Shown here: positions 1 to 9,217 of the stretch, piece after piece
Layout: the number at the start of each line of letters is the position of its first letter
Position numbering within the stretch: the stretch's first letter is position 1
Assembly (NCBI RefSeq): GCF_018614035.1
Contig: NZ_JAGGPA010000022.1
Span: forward strand, 1-64,000
Reading direction: 5' to 3'
Source of the DNA: Streptomyces sp. ISL-96
GTDB taxonomy: Bacteria; Actinomycetota; Actinomycetes; Streptomycetales; Streptomycetaceae
DNA length: 64,000 nt
Position numbers and translations under genes: made by a program
Notes under the pieces: model-generated
What the model saw: the letters and a program-made list of their open reading frames with translations, nothing else
What the model was told of the DNA's origin: nothing
Databases searched by the model: none

Positions 1-16
1 GCCGGTGGATCAAGGC

Positions 17-427
17 TTAGCGAGTTGTGTCACGTCGGGCCCCTTCCGGGGGCTGCGGACTTTGATACCAGCCCAAGGCGGCCATGCCCTGCTCTGCGTT
101 CAGGGCGGTTTCCACACCAATGAGTTCAATGCCCAGTTCGACCAGAGTGATCGCCACAGGGGGTCGTATTCCGGCCACGATCACGCGTGCTCCCAGGAGT
201 CTGGCCATGGTGGTGAGTTCCATCAGGGTGCGTGCCACAAAGGAGTCGACGATCTCGAGGCGGGAGATGTCGATCAGGACCCCTCGTACACAGTCGGCCG
301 AGATGCGCTCGGTGAGCTCGTCGGTGAAGGCCATGGCGGCCTTGTCGTCGAGTTCGTCGAGCAGCCCGGTGATCAGGACGTCACCCAGACGCAGGATGGG
401 CACACCGGTGGAAGCACGCCCCCTCAT
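17..427 (-). CDS. rsbS: RsbS-like STAS domain protein (stressosome)
   Basis: This 136-residue protein is a single STAS domain of the RsbS type, the small scaffold of the stressosome, which normally holds RsbT until phosphorylated. The strand segment IDISRLEIVDS places the conserved serine at about residue 62. It is followed by the helix FVARTLMEL and the segment VAGIRPPVAITL. The ATG overlaps the stop codon of the upstream rsbR-like gene (ATGA), so the two are translationally coupled. In this family the next gene is normally rsbT, the switch kinase; it would lie beyond the left edge. The family is clear; which sigma factor or cyclase it controls cannot be seen. Confidence 0.9.
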   Translation of the reverse strand: MRGRASTGVPILRLGDVLITGLLDELDDKAAMAFTDELTERISADCVRGVLIDISRLEIVDSFVARTLMELTTMARLLGARVIVAGIRPPVAITLVELGIELIGVETALNAEQGMAALGWYQSPQPPEGARRDTTR

Positions 428-1314
428 CGCGACGCCGGCCCGTCGGACGGCCCGTTGGAGGCGGGCAGGGAGCCGACGGTGAGCTTGATGGCCTCGGACA
501 GGGCGTCCGCGGGGGTGGCCCGCGTCATGATGGTGGACAGGTCGATGCCCAGCTGGGCAATGGTCTGCGCGATCGGCGGCCGGATGCCGCTGATGATGCA
601 GTCCGCCCCCATCAGACGCACCGCGTTGACGGTCTGCATCAGATGCTGCGCCACAGCGGTGTCCACGGTCGGTACGCCGGTGATGTCGATGATGGCGACT
701 GTTGCTTCTTGGTCCTGGATGGCCTGGAGCAGGTTTTCCATCACCACCTGCGTGCGGGCGGTGTCGAGCGTCCCGATGAGCGGGACGCCGAGGACCTGTT
801 TCCAGAGGCGGACGACGGGAGTGGAAAGCTCCAGCAGCTGCCTGCTCTGCCGGTGGATGATCTCCTCGCGGCCTTCGACGTAGGTGTCGAAGGACAAGGC
901 CCCGGCCGCGTCCAGGAGCCGGTTGATCAGCAACGCCGCGGAGAACAGCTCTCCGCCGTCCTGGGTGCTCTCCCGCACGGCCTCCAGCAGCGCCTCCTTG
1001 AGCGCGAGGACCGCCAGCGCCGTCGCCGTCGGGGACTCACCGCTCCTGGCTCTGCGCAACGAGAGTTCGGTGACCGCGCGATTGAGGTCGGCATGGGAGT
1101 TCGCGATGCGGTCAACCGGCAGAGCGCTGTCGAGACCGGCAGCCAAGGCGGCGACCAGAGCGTCGGCCTCCTCGCGCAGCTCACTCTCGCGAGTACCCGC
1201 ACTCACAGCGGCGTGCCGCACCTGCAACTGCACCCACCGGTCGGCGATCTCATCGACGCGTCCCTGCATGACGCCGGCGACGCGCTTTCGGGCCACCGCC
1301 TCATCGCTGCTCAC
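424..1314 (-). CDS. rsbR: RsbR-like stressosome sensor
   Basis: The protein has 296 residues: an N-terminal helical RsbRD-type sensor region (about 1-160) and a C-terminal STAS domain (about 170-285). The STAS part carries IIDITGVPTVDTA (Thr at about 212 and 219) and SGIRPPIAQTIAQLG (Thr at about 251). These correspond to the threonines phosphorylated by RsbT in studied RsbR proteins. GTG start with GGGGAG upstream. It overlaps rsbS by four bases and sits downstream of a PP2C phosphatase on the same strand, giving the order phosphatase-rsbR-rsbS. Such modules pass stress signals to partner-switching regulators. The input sensed here is unknown. Confidence 0.9.
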   Translation of the reverse strand: MSSDEAVARKRVAGVMQGRVDEIADRWVQLQVRHAAVSAGTRESELREEADALVAALAAGLDSALPVDRIANSHADLNRAVTELSLRRARSGESPTATALAVLALKEALLEAVRESTQDGGELFSAALLINRLLDAAGALSFDTYVEGREEIIHRQSRQLLELSTPVVRLWKQVLGVPLIGTLDTARTQVVMENLLQAIQDQEATVAIIDITGVPTVDTAVAQHLMQTVNAVRLMGADCIISGIRPPIAQTIAQLGIDLSTIMTRATPADALSEAIKLTVGSLPASNGPSDGPASR

Positions 1315-1391
1315 TCAAACTCCCCTTCGCGACCCCGTCGGCAACGCCCGGCCCTGCGGCCGGCCGGGGGGATTCCTGCTCCGTTCGATTG

Positions 1392-1405
1392 TTGCCGTAT
1401 GGCAA
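1392..1405. promoter_or_regulatory. Palindrome upstream of rsbR
   Basis: TTGCCGTATGGCAA lies 78 bases upstream of the rsbR start, beside an A/T-rich TATATTT on the minus strand. A near copy, TTGCCACACAGCAA, lies upstream of the phosphatase gene at 2761-2774. Read on the minus strand both fit TTGCYRTRYGGCAA. I infer a common regulator site; no regulator is identified. Confidence 0.4.
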
Positions 1406-1513
1406 ATATAAGCACGTGGCACACGACCAAGGGAAGCCGGAAGCCACGCCGGAGATGAGCCGCGTCACCGGCACTGCCCGTAACGGCTTCGAAGCAGGGG
1501 CGCGGACCGGGGC

Positions 1514-2704
1514 TCAGTCCGAAGCCGCGGCGGTGCGCCCGAACCAGTCCAGGCACACGACCAGAGCATCGTCATCGGCGTCGGCATCGCGGTACGACGC
1601 CAGTTCCTGCAGGAGCGCGCGCGGCACGGCAGCAGCCGGCAGAAGGCTGACAGCCTGGATGGCACGCGCCAGCGCACGCTCCCCGTAACGCTCGCCGGCG
1701 CCGGAGACCGCCGCATAGACGCCATCGCTGACGAAGATCAAGCGGTCGCCGGGCAGCGCCTGGAATTCCTGAGCCGCGTAGAGAGTCTCCTCGAACATGC
1801 CCAAGGGGAGCTGGGCCTCGAAGTCGACGTGCTCCACGACCTTGTCGCGTTGACGCCACAACTGAGGCGATCCGGCGTCAACTACTCGCCCGCGCCCGGT
1901 CGCCGGCTCGAAGGACAGCAGAAGGGTCGAGACGTACTCGGCTCCGCGGTACTGCGCATAGATCGCCTGGTCGGCCAGGGCCGCTTGATCGGCGATGTCG
2001 ATGCCCGCCCTGCGAGCATTGCGCAGAGCGTTGACGGCCAGGTTGGTCAGGAGCGACGCCTGGATTCCCTCGCCCATTCCGTTGGTGATGCTGAGCGTGA
2101 GGGTCTCAGCCGTGGTGGACCAGTCGAAGTTGTCGCCGTGGATGTCGTAGGCGGGTTCCAGCTGGGCCCCGATGGCGTACTCCGGGCGCGTGCAGGCCCG
2201 GGCAGGCAGCAACTGCCACTGCATCTCCGCCGCCAAAGTGAGCCGGCTGGCGCGCCGGGCCTGAAGGAACACGTCCGTATCGCGCTCGGCAACGACGATT
2301 TCATGCCCGAGCAACTCGGCGAGTTCTGTCAGCTCCTGAACAGTCTCGGGAGTGCATCTCTGCTTGGGCAATCGCACGGTCAAGATCCCGAGCCTGTCCC
2401 CACGGACGGTGACAGGCAGATGCAGATCCACGGAACCGTCATGAGCCACGTACTGCCCGAACGGCTCCTGACTGCCGAAAGCGCGGCCTTCCGGGCTGGC
2501 ATGGACCGGCAGCGGCTTCGCGGTATGCGGAAGGGCGGTCACCGGCTGCAGGACGGTCAGGCTGTAGTCGGCCATCAGCAGATCGACCTCGACGGCCTCG
2601 TAGAACTCGACCAGTGCGGCGCGCACCGTGTCGAAGATCGCATGAGGTGCGGCAGTGCGCACAGCACGCTCAACGGCCAGGAAGTTCGTCACGGTGAGGG
2701 CCAT
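1514..2704 (-). CDS. PP2C-family (SpoIIE/RsbU type) serine phosphatase
   Basis: The C-terminal half (about 170-395) is a PP2C/SpoIIE phosphatase domain. The metal-binding region reads HGDNFDW, followed by SITNGMGEGIQASLL (the usual GHG-x-x-AA helix), VVDAGSPQLW and FVSDGVYAAV. The N-terminal half (about 1-160) has no enzyme motif and may be a GAF-like sensor. I chose the ATG at 2704 (396 residues); the frame stays open to 2830, but that extension runs through the promoter region. Together with rsbR-rsbS just downstream, it probably resets a partner-switching module by dephosphorylating a STAS protein, as RsbU or RsbX do. Its target is inferred, not shown. Confidence 0.85.
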   Translation of the reverse strand: MALTVTNFLAVERAVRTAAPHAIFDTVRAALVEFYEAVEVDLLMADYSLTVLQPVTALPHTAKPLPVHASPEGRAFGSQEPFGQYVAHDGSVDLHLPVTVRGDRLGILTVRLPKQRCTPETVQELTELAELLGHEIVVAERDTDVFLQARRASRLTLAAEMQWQLLPARACTRPEYAIGAQLEPAYDIHGDNFDWSTTAETLTLSITNGMGEGIQASLLTNLAVNALRNARRAGIDIADQAALADQAIYAQYRGAEYVSTLLLSFEPATGRGRVVDAGSPQLWRQRDKVVEHVDFEAQLPLGMFEETLYAAQEFQALPGDRLIFVSDGVYAAVSGAGERYGERALARAIQAVSLLPAAAVPRALLQELASYRDADADDDALVVCLDWFGRTAAASD

Positions 2705-2760
2705 TTCGTTGAGAAAGTAGTCAGAGTGGAGCGGCAAATTGCCGGAGCCGTGCCAAACTA

Positions 2761-2774
2761 TTGCCACACAGCAA
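2761..2774. promoter_or_regulatory. Palindrome upstream of the phosphatase gene
   Basis: TTGCCACACAGCAA is an imperfect inverted repeat 57 bases upstream of the chosen phosphatase start. It matches the site at 1392-1405 upstream of rsbR and is the second copy of a putative shared operator. Confidence 0.4.
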
Positions 2775-2836
2775 ATTTCCACTCTACCGTGACACCGACG
2801 CGCCATGCGAGCGGCCACGCGCGCGCCCATACGCGC

Positions 2837-2871
2837 ACCGCGCCTCCCAGCCTGGGGCTGGGAGGCGCGGT
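2837..2871 (-). terminator. Strong hairpin after the cold-shock gene
   Basis: A perfect 16-base-pair stem (2837-2852 with 2856-2871) closes on a three-base loop (TGG). It begins 15 bases after the stop codon of the cold-shock gene and lies before the phosphatase promoter region. No T run follows, as is common for actinomycete terminators. It probably ends the cold-shock transcript. Confidence 0.8.
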
Positions 2872-2886
2872 ACCGCTCTTCAGGGC

Positions 2887-3156
<270 letters not shown>

Positions 3157-3444
3157 TCAGAGACGCTGTACAGCAAAACCTCCCGTGCGGTGACGCACGG
3201 CAAGACCTACTTCGGAACCACGACAGCTGAAAAAAACGCTACATCGCACTCTGAGCAACAACCACAGCTTCTTCCAGCCAGACACGCCGGAGAATGACCG
3301 GCACCACCCTTGCCTTCGGTCATCGAACACGTTCGCGCATCACCGCTCGCGCCGGGAAACAACGGGTGCATTCGTCGCTGACATGGGGGCACAAGGCCAC
3401 GTACGACAACTCGTTGGCACGGAAGCAGAGATGAGTGTGATGGC

Positions 3445-3858
3445 GTGTCCTCCTCCAACCACCCCCAGACCCCTGACGGCTACGCGCAGACCAGCCCGGA
3501 CACCGGCATGAAGCGAAGCAACGGGCCGGCTATCGCCGCGCTTGTTCTCGGCATCGCGGCGATCCTCCTCTTCTGGACCGTCTTCGGCGGCATTGTGCTG
3601 GGCCTGCTGGCAGTGATCGTCGGCATTGTCGGCGCACGCAAGGCACGTGGCGGCCGGGCGCCGCACGGCAAAATGTCGGTCATCGGCGCGGTGCTCGGCG
3701 CGCTGGGACTGATCGCGTCCGTCGTCATCATCGCGATCGGCGCGTCGATCCTCAACTCCGACGAGTTCAAGGACTTCGACGACTGCGTCCAGCAAGCCGA
3801 CACCCAGAGTGAACGTGACACCTGCGCGAAGGACTTCAACAAGGACATCGACGACTGA
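3445..3858 (+). CDS. DUF4190-like small membrane protein
   Basis: A 137-residue protein with a hydrophilic N-terminus (1-25), two hydrophobic segments (about 29-62 and 77-103) joined by a basic loop (ARKARGGRAPHGK), and an acidic C-terminal tail with two cysteines (DDCVQQ, DTCAKDF). The twin-helix layout with a basic loop is typical of DUF4190 proteins in actinomycetes, whose role is unknown. The Cys-containing tail probably lies outside the membrane and could form a disulfide. GTG start; an ATG at 3431 is in another frame. It stands alone, converging on the next gene. Confidence 0.75.
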   Translation: MSSSNHPQTPDGYAQTSPDTGMKRSNGPAIAALVLGIAAILLFWTVFGGIVLGLLAVIVGIVGARKARGGRAPHGKMSVIGAVLGALGLIASVVIIAIGASILNSDEFKDFDDCVQQADTQSERDTCAKDFNKDIDD

Positions 3859-3975
3859 GTCGGACGGTTCGCCGCACGGCATGACCGTTCGGTCAGCGCA
3901 CCACCACGGTCAGCTTCTCGGACTGCTCATGCACGTCTCCCCCGCGTTCACACCCACGGTTGATCCAGCCAGGTG

Positions 3976-4917
3976 TCACCCGGCGGTGGCCAGTCGCTCG
4001 CGCCACCAGTCCACCGTCGCCTCGACCTGCTCGTCGACGGGGGTGGCTCGTACCGCGAACTCGGCTTCGTACGCGCTCGAATCAACTACGAATGGACGTA
4101 CGAACTGATAGCGGATCTCCTTGAGTTCGCGGATCAGCGGGGAGAACACCGACGCGACACCCAGCACGGCCGACGGCAGCCTGCGCACCACGACCGGCCC
4201 CGTTTCCGACTGAGCGGCAAGGCGGTCGACCATCTCCCGGGTGGACAGAGCCGGCTCCGTCGGAACGTGCCAGGCCCGTCCCCAGGCGCGTTCCTCGCCC
4301 GCGACCTCGGCCAGGGCCCTGGCCACATCGGGGAGGTAGCTCCAGCTGTGCGGGACGTCCGGGTCCCCGAGCCTGGAGACCGGCTTGCCGCGCAGCAGTC
4401 GTGGCATGACCCGCGCGGCCAGGTGCCCGCCGTCGGTGACACCGGGCCCGAAGAAGTCCGAGGCCCGCACCTCGACCGCCTTGATACGACCCTGCTCATG
4501 GAGGTCCCGTGCCCGCTCCCAAACTGCGGCGCGCACCCGCCCCTTGGGGCCGGTCGCCGCGAGCGGAAGTTCCTCGGTCATGGGACCATCGACGGGGCCG
4601 TAACCGTAGAGGTTGCCCAGCATGACCAGGACGGCCCCGGTCGCCTCGGCCGCCGCACAGACCGACGAGGCCAGCGGCGGCCATTCACTCGCCCAGCGAT
4701 GGTAGGGCGGTGCGGCACAGCCGTAGATCGCGACCGCGCCCTGCGCGACGTCGATCAGGCGCTTGCTGTCCGTCGCGTCCACCGCCACGTGCTCGATGCC
4801 GGGCTCCGGGCTCCGGCCCGACTTGGTAACGACGCGTACTGAATGCCCCTTTTCGGCCAGCAGCCGAGCAGTGGCCGCCCCGGCGGGCCCGAAACCTATG
4901 ACGACATGAAGACTCAC
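3976..4917 (-). CDS. NAD-dependent epimerase/dehydratase family protein
   Basis: A 313-residue extended short-chain dehydrogenase-type protein. The N-terminal Rossmann motif reads VVIGFGPAGAATARLLAEKGH (about 5-25). It continues with VDATD (about 47) and a middle part, NLYGYGPVDGPMTEE, typical of NAD-dependent epimerases. The classical YxxxK catalytic pair is not obvious, so substrate and activity are uncertain. It could be an NmrA-like or ladderane-like reductase rather than a sugar epimerase. It stands alone on the minus strand with an ATG start. Confidence 0.75.
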   Translation of the reverse strand: MSLHVVIGFGPAGAATARLLAEKGHSVRVVTKSGRSPEPGIEHVAVDATDSKRLIDVAQGAVAIYGCAAPPYHRWASEWPPLASSVCAAAEATGAVLVMLGNLYGYGPVDGPMTEELPLAATGPKGRVRAAVWERARDLHEQGRIKAVEVRASDFFGPGVTDGGHLAARVMPRLLRGKPVSRLGDPDVPHSWSYLPDVARALAEVAGEERAWGRAWHVPTEPALSTREMVDRLAAQSETGPVVVRRLPSAVLGVASVFSPLIRELKEIRYQFVRPFVVDSSAYEAEFAVRATPVDEQVEATVDWWRERLATAG

Positions 4918-4982
4918 GCTCGCACACTAGCGCGAGCGTACGCTGATGCTGCGGCCCCAATACGTCCCCGCCGCGCTTCGGG

Positions 4983-5513
4983 TCAGCCCGTGCGGCATTG
5001 AGACCCGGACGGGTGGCGGATATCGAGAACGAAGCGTTCCGGCGAGTGGAGCTTGAAGGTGTTGTAGGCGGGCTTGGTGTTGAAAGCGGCCCCAAAGGTG
5101 ACCACTCCCTCGAAGTCGCCGGTCAGGGCGACACCCTTGAGTGTGGGCAGCCCAGTCTTGACCAGCTTGGGCCCCTTGTAGACCGAGCGGCCCGCTTCGT
5201 TGTGAGCGGCGGCCGGGCTGAGCTTGATCTCCAGGTAGTACTTACCGGGCAGCGGGACCTTTTTCCCGGAGCCGTCGTACCGCAGTTCCTTCACCGGCTT
5301 CACGGAGACCGGGGGCACAGTGCCCCGGACATCGATGACGAGACGGTCGAAGGCACAGTGTCCGCCCCATCGGGCATTGACGACGAGGGCCGTTGCGGGG
5401 GTCTGCTGCGATGTCCCGGACCGGGGCGAAGCGACGGCGGGAGTCGTGGCGCCGACCCCGGCGGTGAGAAGTATGCCGGCGGCGAGTGCCGCGAGGCGCT
5501 GGCGGTTCTGCAT
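4983..5513 (-). CDS. Secreted protein with an AMIN-like domain
   Basis: From the ATG at 5513 the 176-residue product starts with a short basic stretch (MQNRQR) and a hydrophobic segment ending ATTPAVA, a signal peptide. The mature part, with HCAFDRLVIDVRG, YYLEIKLSPA and FVLDIRHP near the C-terminus, resembles the AMIN-like domain of secreted actinomycete proteins thought to bind cell-wall or envelope polymers. Two cysteines (GHCAFD and SQCRTG) could form a disulfide. An earlier start at 5558 would put hydrophilic residues before the signal peptide and is less likely. Function unknown. Confidence 0.75.
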   Translation of the reverse strand: MQNRQRLAALAAGILLTAGVGATTPAVASPRSGTSQQTPATALVVNARWGGHCAFDRLVIDVRGTVPPVSVKPVKELRYDGSGKKVPLPGKYYLEIKLSPAAAHNEAGRSVYKGPKLVKTGLPTLKGVALTGDFEGVVTFGAAFNTKPAYNTFKLHSPERFVLDIRHPSGSQCRTG

Positions 5514-5606
5514 GACGTCCCCCAGTTCTCCTGGTACGGGGACAGTGTTGTCACTCATGAAGACATGCGTGACAACCGTATGGTTGCACGCGCATAAGCC
5601 GATTTT

Positions 5607-6167
5607 CTACGGCCTGGTTTCGCTCCCGCGTCGAAGTCGGAGCTGTGCCGAAAGGTGGTGTTGCAGGGGCTGGCCGACGGCCGCGAGGTCGTGGACGAAG
5701 CTGAGCGTGTCCTCGTCCGTCAGGGTGTAGCGGCGGCGGGTGGCATTGACCTCCTTGGCGGTGGGAGCGAGAGCCACCTGATGCGTGGCGAGGTCGACCG
5801 CGCCGTCGCCCGCACGGCCGACCGAGATCTCCGCGATGCCGGTGGGCTGGGTGATCAACGCCTCCACACGCCCATCGGGCTGCAGCCGCCACCAGCCGCT
5901 CTCCCGAGCCGACGGCCGCAGCGGGGTGCCGTCCGCGTCGAGCAGCCAGGCGCGCGCCTCGTAGTGGAGGAAGGGCCGCCCGTCGTGACTGAAGGTGACC
6001 TCCTGCGCGTACGTGAACTCCTCCGCGAGCGTCGGGTACCTGCCGCAGCCCCGGCCGGCCCAGGTGCCGAGGAACCCGATCACCGGCGCGAGCAGTGCGT
6101 GCGGCGCGGGTGATTCGTCCGGTCGAAGGGCGTCGGGATACGGGTGCTTCTGGACGGGGTCGGACAT
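5607..6167 (-). CDS. Nitrobindin/FABP-like heme-binding protein
   Basis: A 186-residue beta-barrel protein of the THAP4-like/nitrobindin family. The signature [15 protein letters not shown] (about 33-47) is the family's G-x-W-x-G-x-G-x-YPT motif, followed by FTYAQEVTF and HYEARAWLL. Nitrobindins bind ferric heme in the barrel through a C-terminal histidine and isomerise peroxynitrite to nitrate. Several histidines lie near the C-terminus ([11 protein letters not shown]), but I cannot assign the ligand. It is short and cytoplasmic with no signal peptide. Family assignment is strong; peroxynitrite chemistry is inferred from the family. Confidence 0.85.
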   Translation of the reverse strand: MSDPVQKHPYPDALRPDESPAPHALLAPVIGFLGTWAGRGCGRYPTLAEEFTYAQEVTFSHDGRPFLHYEARAWLLDADGTPLRPSARESGWWRLQPDGRVEALITQPTGIAEISVGRAGDGAVDLATHQVALAPTAKEVNATRRRYTLTDEDTLSFVHDLAAVGQPLQHHLSAQLRLRRGSETRP

Positions 6168-6348
6168 GATGTGCGCTCCTGGAATCGAGGCCGGTGCCGG
6201 GTGGCAGCCTAGGCGTACCGATCACCAGCACCTCACCTGGCAGCCGCATCGCGCACCGAGCATCGCGCACCGAGGAGCGTGCGTGGCACCAGCCGCCCGG
6301 CGGGAGCAGGCAACGGGCAGGGCGTAGCGGCGGTCGGCATCCGTCGGA

Positions 6349-7560
6349 TCACCCCGCCGTAACCGCGCCGACCGCACCGACCGTGGCGACCGCGGCGATG
6401 CTGTTCGCGAGGTACGGGATGCGGTGCGCGGATATGCCGGCGATGTTGATACGGCCCGATCCCGTGCCGTAGACCGCGAAGTCCTCGCGCAGGCGCAGCA
6501 TTTGGTCCGGAGTCAGCGGCAGCATCGAGAACATGCCCTTCTGCTGCGCGAGGATCTCCGCCGGCCGGTCGCACCCGAGGGAGCCGAGGTGGGCGACGAG
6601 GTCGGCCCGATTGGCGTTGATGCGGGTGCGCATGGCGTCGAGTTCGGTTCGCCAGGTGGCGTACAGACCCGGGTCGTCCAGGATGGTCGTGACGATCGCG
6701 GCGCCGTGCTCGGGCGGCATCGAGTAGAGCACCCGGGCGACGTTCTGCAGGGTCGACTCCACATGGCGCAGCGCCCGCTGGGAAGGGCCGAGGACGATCG
6801 CGCAGCCGGTCCGTTCGCTGTAGAGGCCGAAGTTCTTCGAGCAGCTCACGGCGATGAGCATCTCCTCGACCCGCGAGGCCATCGTCCGGGTGGGCTCCAG
6901 GTCCGCCTCCAGGCCGTCGCCGAGTCCGTGGTACGCGAGGTCGACGAAGGGCACCCAGCCGTGGTGGGCGGCGAGGCCGGCCAGCGTGTCCCACGCTTCG
7001 GGGGTCAGGTCGACACCGGTGGGGTTGTGACAGCAGCCCTGGATGAGGACGACGTCGTTGCGCCGGGCCTCGCTCAGGTCGCGCAGCAGGCCGGCCTGGT
7101 CGGGCCGGCCGTCGGCGTCGAGGTAGCGGTACGTGCGTACGGTCAGGCCGGCGGATTCCAGGATCGGCCGGTGATTGACGTACGACGGGTCGCTGATCCA
7201 GACGGTCGCGCCGGGAGCGGTCCGGTGGACGAACTCGGCGAGCAGGTTCAGCGCCCCGGTACCGGCGACGGTCTGTATCGCCGTCGCCCGGGATATCAGG
7301 TCCTCGGAGCCCAGCACGGTGGAGGTCATCGCGCGGTTGAACGCCTGGTTGCCCGACAGGCCCCGGTACTCCTTGGACGCGCCCCGCTCCGCCAGCCGCA
7401 GTTCGGCCTCGCGGACGGCGGCCATCACCGGCGTGGTCCCGGTCTGGTCCCGGTAGACGCCGACCAGGAGGTCCAGCCGCTCGGGGCGGGCGACGGCGCC
7501 GAGTTCGGCGACCAGGGCGAACAGCGGGTCGGTGGGCGGGGGGCTGAGCAGCTCAAGCAT
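6349..7560 (-). CDS. Class I aromatic/aspartate-type aminotransferase
   Basis: A 403-residue PLP enzyme of the AspC/TyrB group. The lysine that forms the Schiff base lies in VSCSKNFGLYSER (about 250). Other motifs are VAGTGALNLLAEF, WISDPSYVNH, the Asn-containing GCCHNPTGVDLT and VDLAYHGLGDGL. It transfers the amino group of an aromatic or dicarboxylic amino acid to a 2-oxo acid. The start codon overlaps the end of the EamA exporter gene by eight bases, so the two are cotranscribed, and an Lrp-type gene is divergent. This suggests amino-acid-responsive turnover plus export. The substrate is not fixed by sequence. Confidence 0.9.
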   Translation of the reverse strand: MLELLSPPPTDPLFALVAELGAVARPERLDLLVGVYRDQTGTTPVMAAVREAELRLAERGASKEYRGLSGNQAFNRAMTSTVLGSEDLISRATAIQTVAGTGALNLLAEFVHRTAPGATVWISDPSYVNHRPILESAGLTVRTYRYLDADGRPDQAGLLRDLSEARRNDVVLIQGCCHNPTGVDLTPEAWDTLAGLAAHHGWVPFVDLAYHGLGDGLEADLEPTRTMASRVEEMLIAVSCSKNFGLYSERTGCAIVLGPSQRALRHVESTLQNVARVLYSMPPEHGAAIVTTILDDPGLYATWRTELDAMRTRINANRADLVAHLGSLGCDRPAEILAQQKGMFSMLPLTPDQMLRLREDFAVYGTGSGRINIAGISAHRIPYLANSIAAVATVGAVGAVTAG

Positions 7561-8521
7561 CGGGAAGCACCTTGGGACGATGACGGGTACGGATGTTGGC
7601 GAGGACGACGCCGAGGGTGATGAGGGGTACGCCGACGAGCACGGCCACAGTCAGCGGCTCGTCCAGGAGGGGGATGGCCAGCAGAGTCGCGACGACAGGG
7701 CTGAGGCTGCCGACGACGGCGCTGCGCTCGGCGCCCAAGCGCCGGATGGCGAAGGCGTACAGCAGGCCGGCGCAGAGCCCGACGCCCAGACCCTGCACGA
7801 GCAGGAAGAACGTGAGGTCGGGCCAGGTGGCCGCGCCGAGGTTCGTGGGGAGTACGCCGGTCAGGACGAGCAGGGCCACCACCACGAACGACGGCCCGCA
7901 CAGCAGCCCGATCGACCCGACGGGATCGAGGTCCACCTCGCGCAGCCCGACGGTGTAGAGCGCCCACAGCCCGCTGGCCAGGAGCAGCATCCCGGACCCG
8001 AACAGGACGTCCCCGTCGACCGCGACGACGTACGGCGAGACGAGGGCGACAACGCCCATGGCGATCAGGCAGAGCCCGGCCGCCTGCATCCGCTTCGGGA
8101 CACCGCGCCCGTTCGTCATCATGAGTACGGATACGAACAGCGGGACCATGCCGGGCACGATCGCCCCCACGAAGGCGGTCGAGGTCAGCGAGCCGCCGTA
8201 CATCGCGGCCAGGAAGAACGGCACCCCGGCGCCGCCGACGATCTTGAGCGCCGTCCATCGGCCGACGGCGGCGAAGCGCCTGCGCCGGCGCCACAGCGCG
8301 GGCGCCAGGACCAGCAGGGGCACACCGAACCGCAGCAGCGCGGCATCCGCCGGTTCGAGCGTCGACGTACTGAGCGCCCGCGCGCTGAGCGCGAACCCGG
8401 CCCAGATCGCCACCGTCAGCAGCAGCGCCACCATCCCCGCGACCTCACCCGGGCGACGCGGGCCGCGCTTGGGGCTCGCGGGGGCGGGCGGGGCCGCGGG
8501 GGCGAGCTTGGTCGTACTCAA
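7553..8521 (-). CDS. EamA/DMT-family exporter
   Basis: A 322-residue membrane protein with about ten hydrophobic segments in two EamA repeats. The second repeat ends in the typical LLDEPLTVAVLVGVPLITLGVVL. The start is TTG at 8521 with GGAGGAA eight bases upstream; the N-terminal 35 residues are Ala/Pro-rich and cytoplasmic. Members export amino acids or other small metabolites. It overlaps the aminotransferase gene and is divergent from the Lrp-family regulator, an arrangement common for regulated amino-acid exporters. The exact substrate is unknown. Confidence 0.88.
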   Translation of the reverse strand: MSTTKLAPAAPPAPASPKRGPRRPGEVAGMVALLLTVAIWAGFALSARALSTSTLEPADAALLRFGVPLLVLAPALWRRRRRFAAVGRWTALKIVGGAGVPFFLAAMYGGSLTSTAFVGAIVPGMVPLFVSVLMMTNGRGVPKRMQAAGLCLIAMGVVALVSPYVVAVDGDVLFGSGMLLLASGLWALYTVGLREVDLDPVGSIGLLCGPSFVVVALLVLTGVLPTNLGAATWPDLTFFLLVQGLGVGLCAGLLYAFAIRRLGAERSAVVGSLSPVVATLLAIPLLDEPLTVAVLVGVPLITLGVVLANIRTRHRPKVLPDA

Positions 8522-8677
8522 CGGGATTCCTCCGGCCGGGCGTGGTGGGTGGCGCGCGACCGGTCTCCGCCGGGTCTGTCAGGCCGTCCGCAACGCTATG
8601 GCAGGAGGCGGAGCAGCCGATTGCTATTTCCACCCCGGATTCCTAGCCTGGGGGCAGAATCTGCCAAGGAGTGCCCC

Positions 8678-9163
8678 ATGGACGCCGTCGACCTACAGAT
8701 CATCCGCGAATTGCAGGCCGACGGACGGCTCTCCAACCAGGAGCTGGCCGACCGCGTCCGGCTGTCGCCGTCGCCGTGCCTGCGCCGGGTCCGGAGGCTG
8801 GAGGAGGCAGGTCTCATCCGGGGCTACACCGCGATCGTGGACCAGCTGACGTTCGGCCTTCCGATCACCGTCTTCGTGAACATCCGCCTCGAACGGCACA
8901 CGTCCGACATGGTCAGCACGTTCGAGGAGCACATCGGCCGGATCGAGCACATCCAGGACTGCTACCTCATGACCGGTGACAGTGACTATCTGCTCCGCAT
9001 CGTGACCGAGAGCCTCGAAGCGTACGAGCGCCTCGTCCGCGACCAGATCCACGCCATTCCCGGCATCGCCTCGATCCAGTCCAGCTTCGCCTTCGGCAGC
9101 GTCAAGCAGTCCCGGATCTACCCCCGCCCCGCACCGCCACGACCCTCCCCCTGGCCGGCCTGA
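8678..9163 (+). CDS. Lrp/AsnC-family transcriptional regulator
   Basis: A 161-residue protein: N-terminal winged helix (DLQIIRELQADGRLSNQEL, recognition region RVRLSPSPCLRRVRRLE) and a C-terminal RAM ligand-binding domain (VFVNIRL, DCYLMTGDSDYLLRIV, SSFAFGSVKQS). It starts at ATG 8678 with AAGGAG upstream; the open frame before this ATG has no regulator sequence. It probably senses an amino acid and controls the divergent exporter-aminotransferase pair and itself. The 156-base shared promoter region contains A/T-richer stretches around 8620-8645 where an Lrp octamer could bind, but I see no clear operator. Confidence 0.92.
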   Translation: MDAVDLQIIRELQADGRLSNQELADRVRLSPSPCLRRVRRLEEAGLIRGYTAIVDQLTFGLPITVFVNIRLERHTSDMVSTFEEHIGRIEHIQDCYLMTGDSDYLLRIVTESLEAYERLVRDQIHAIPGIASIQSSFAFGSVKQSRIYPRPAPPRPSPWPA

Positions 9164-9217
9164 AACGGCCTGAGCCCGCCTGAGCCCGCCTGCGACTCCA
9201 AGGACGCGCGGGCCCCG

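Noticed and set aside
7532..8677. N-terminal extension of the Lrp-family frame
   Set aside because: The first 380 residues are an antisense shadow of the EamA gene. A good ribosome site and the family N-terminus place the start at 8678.
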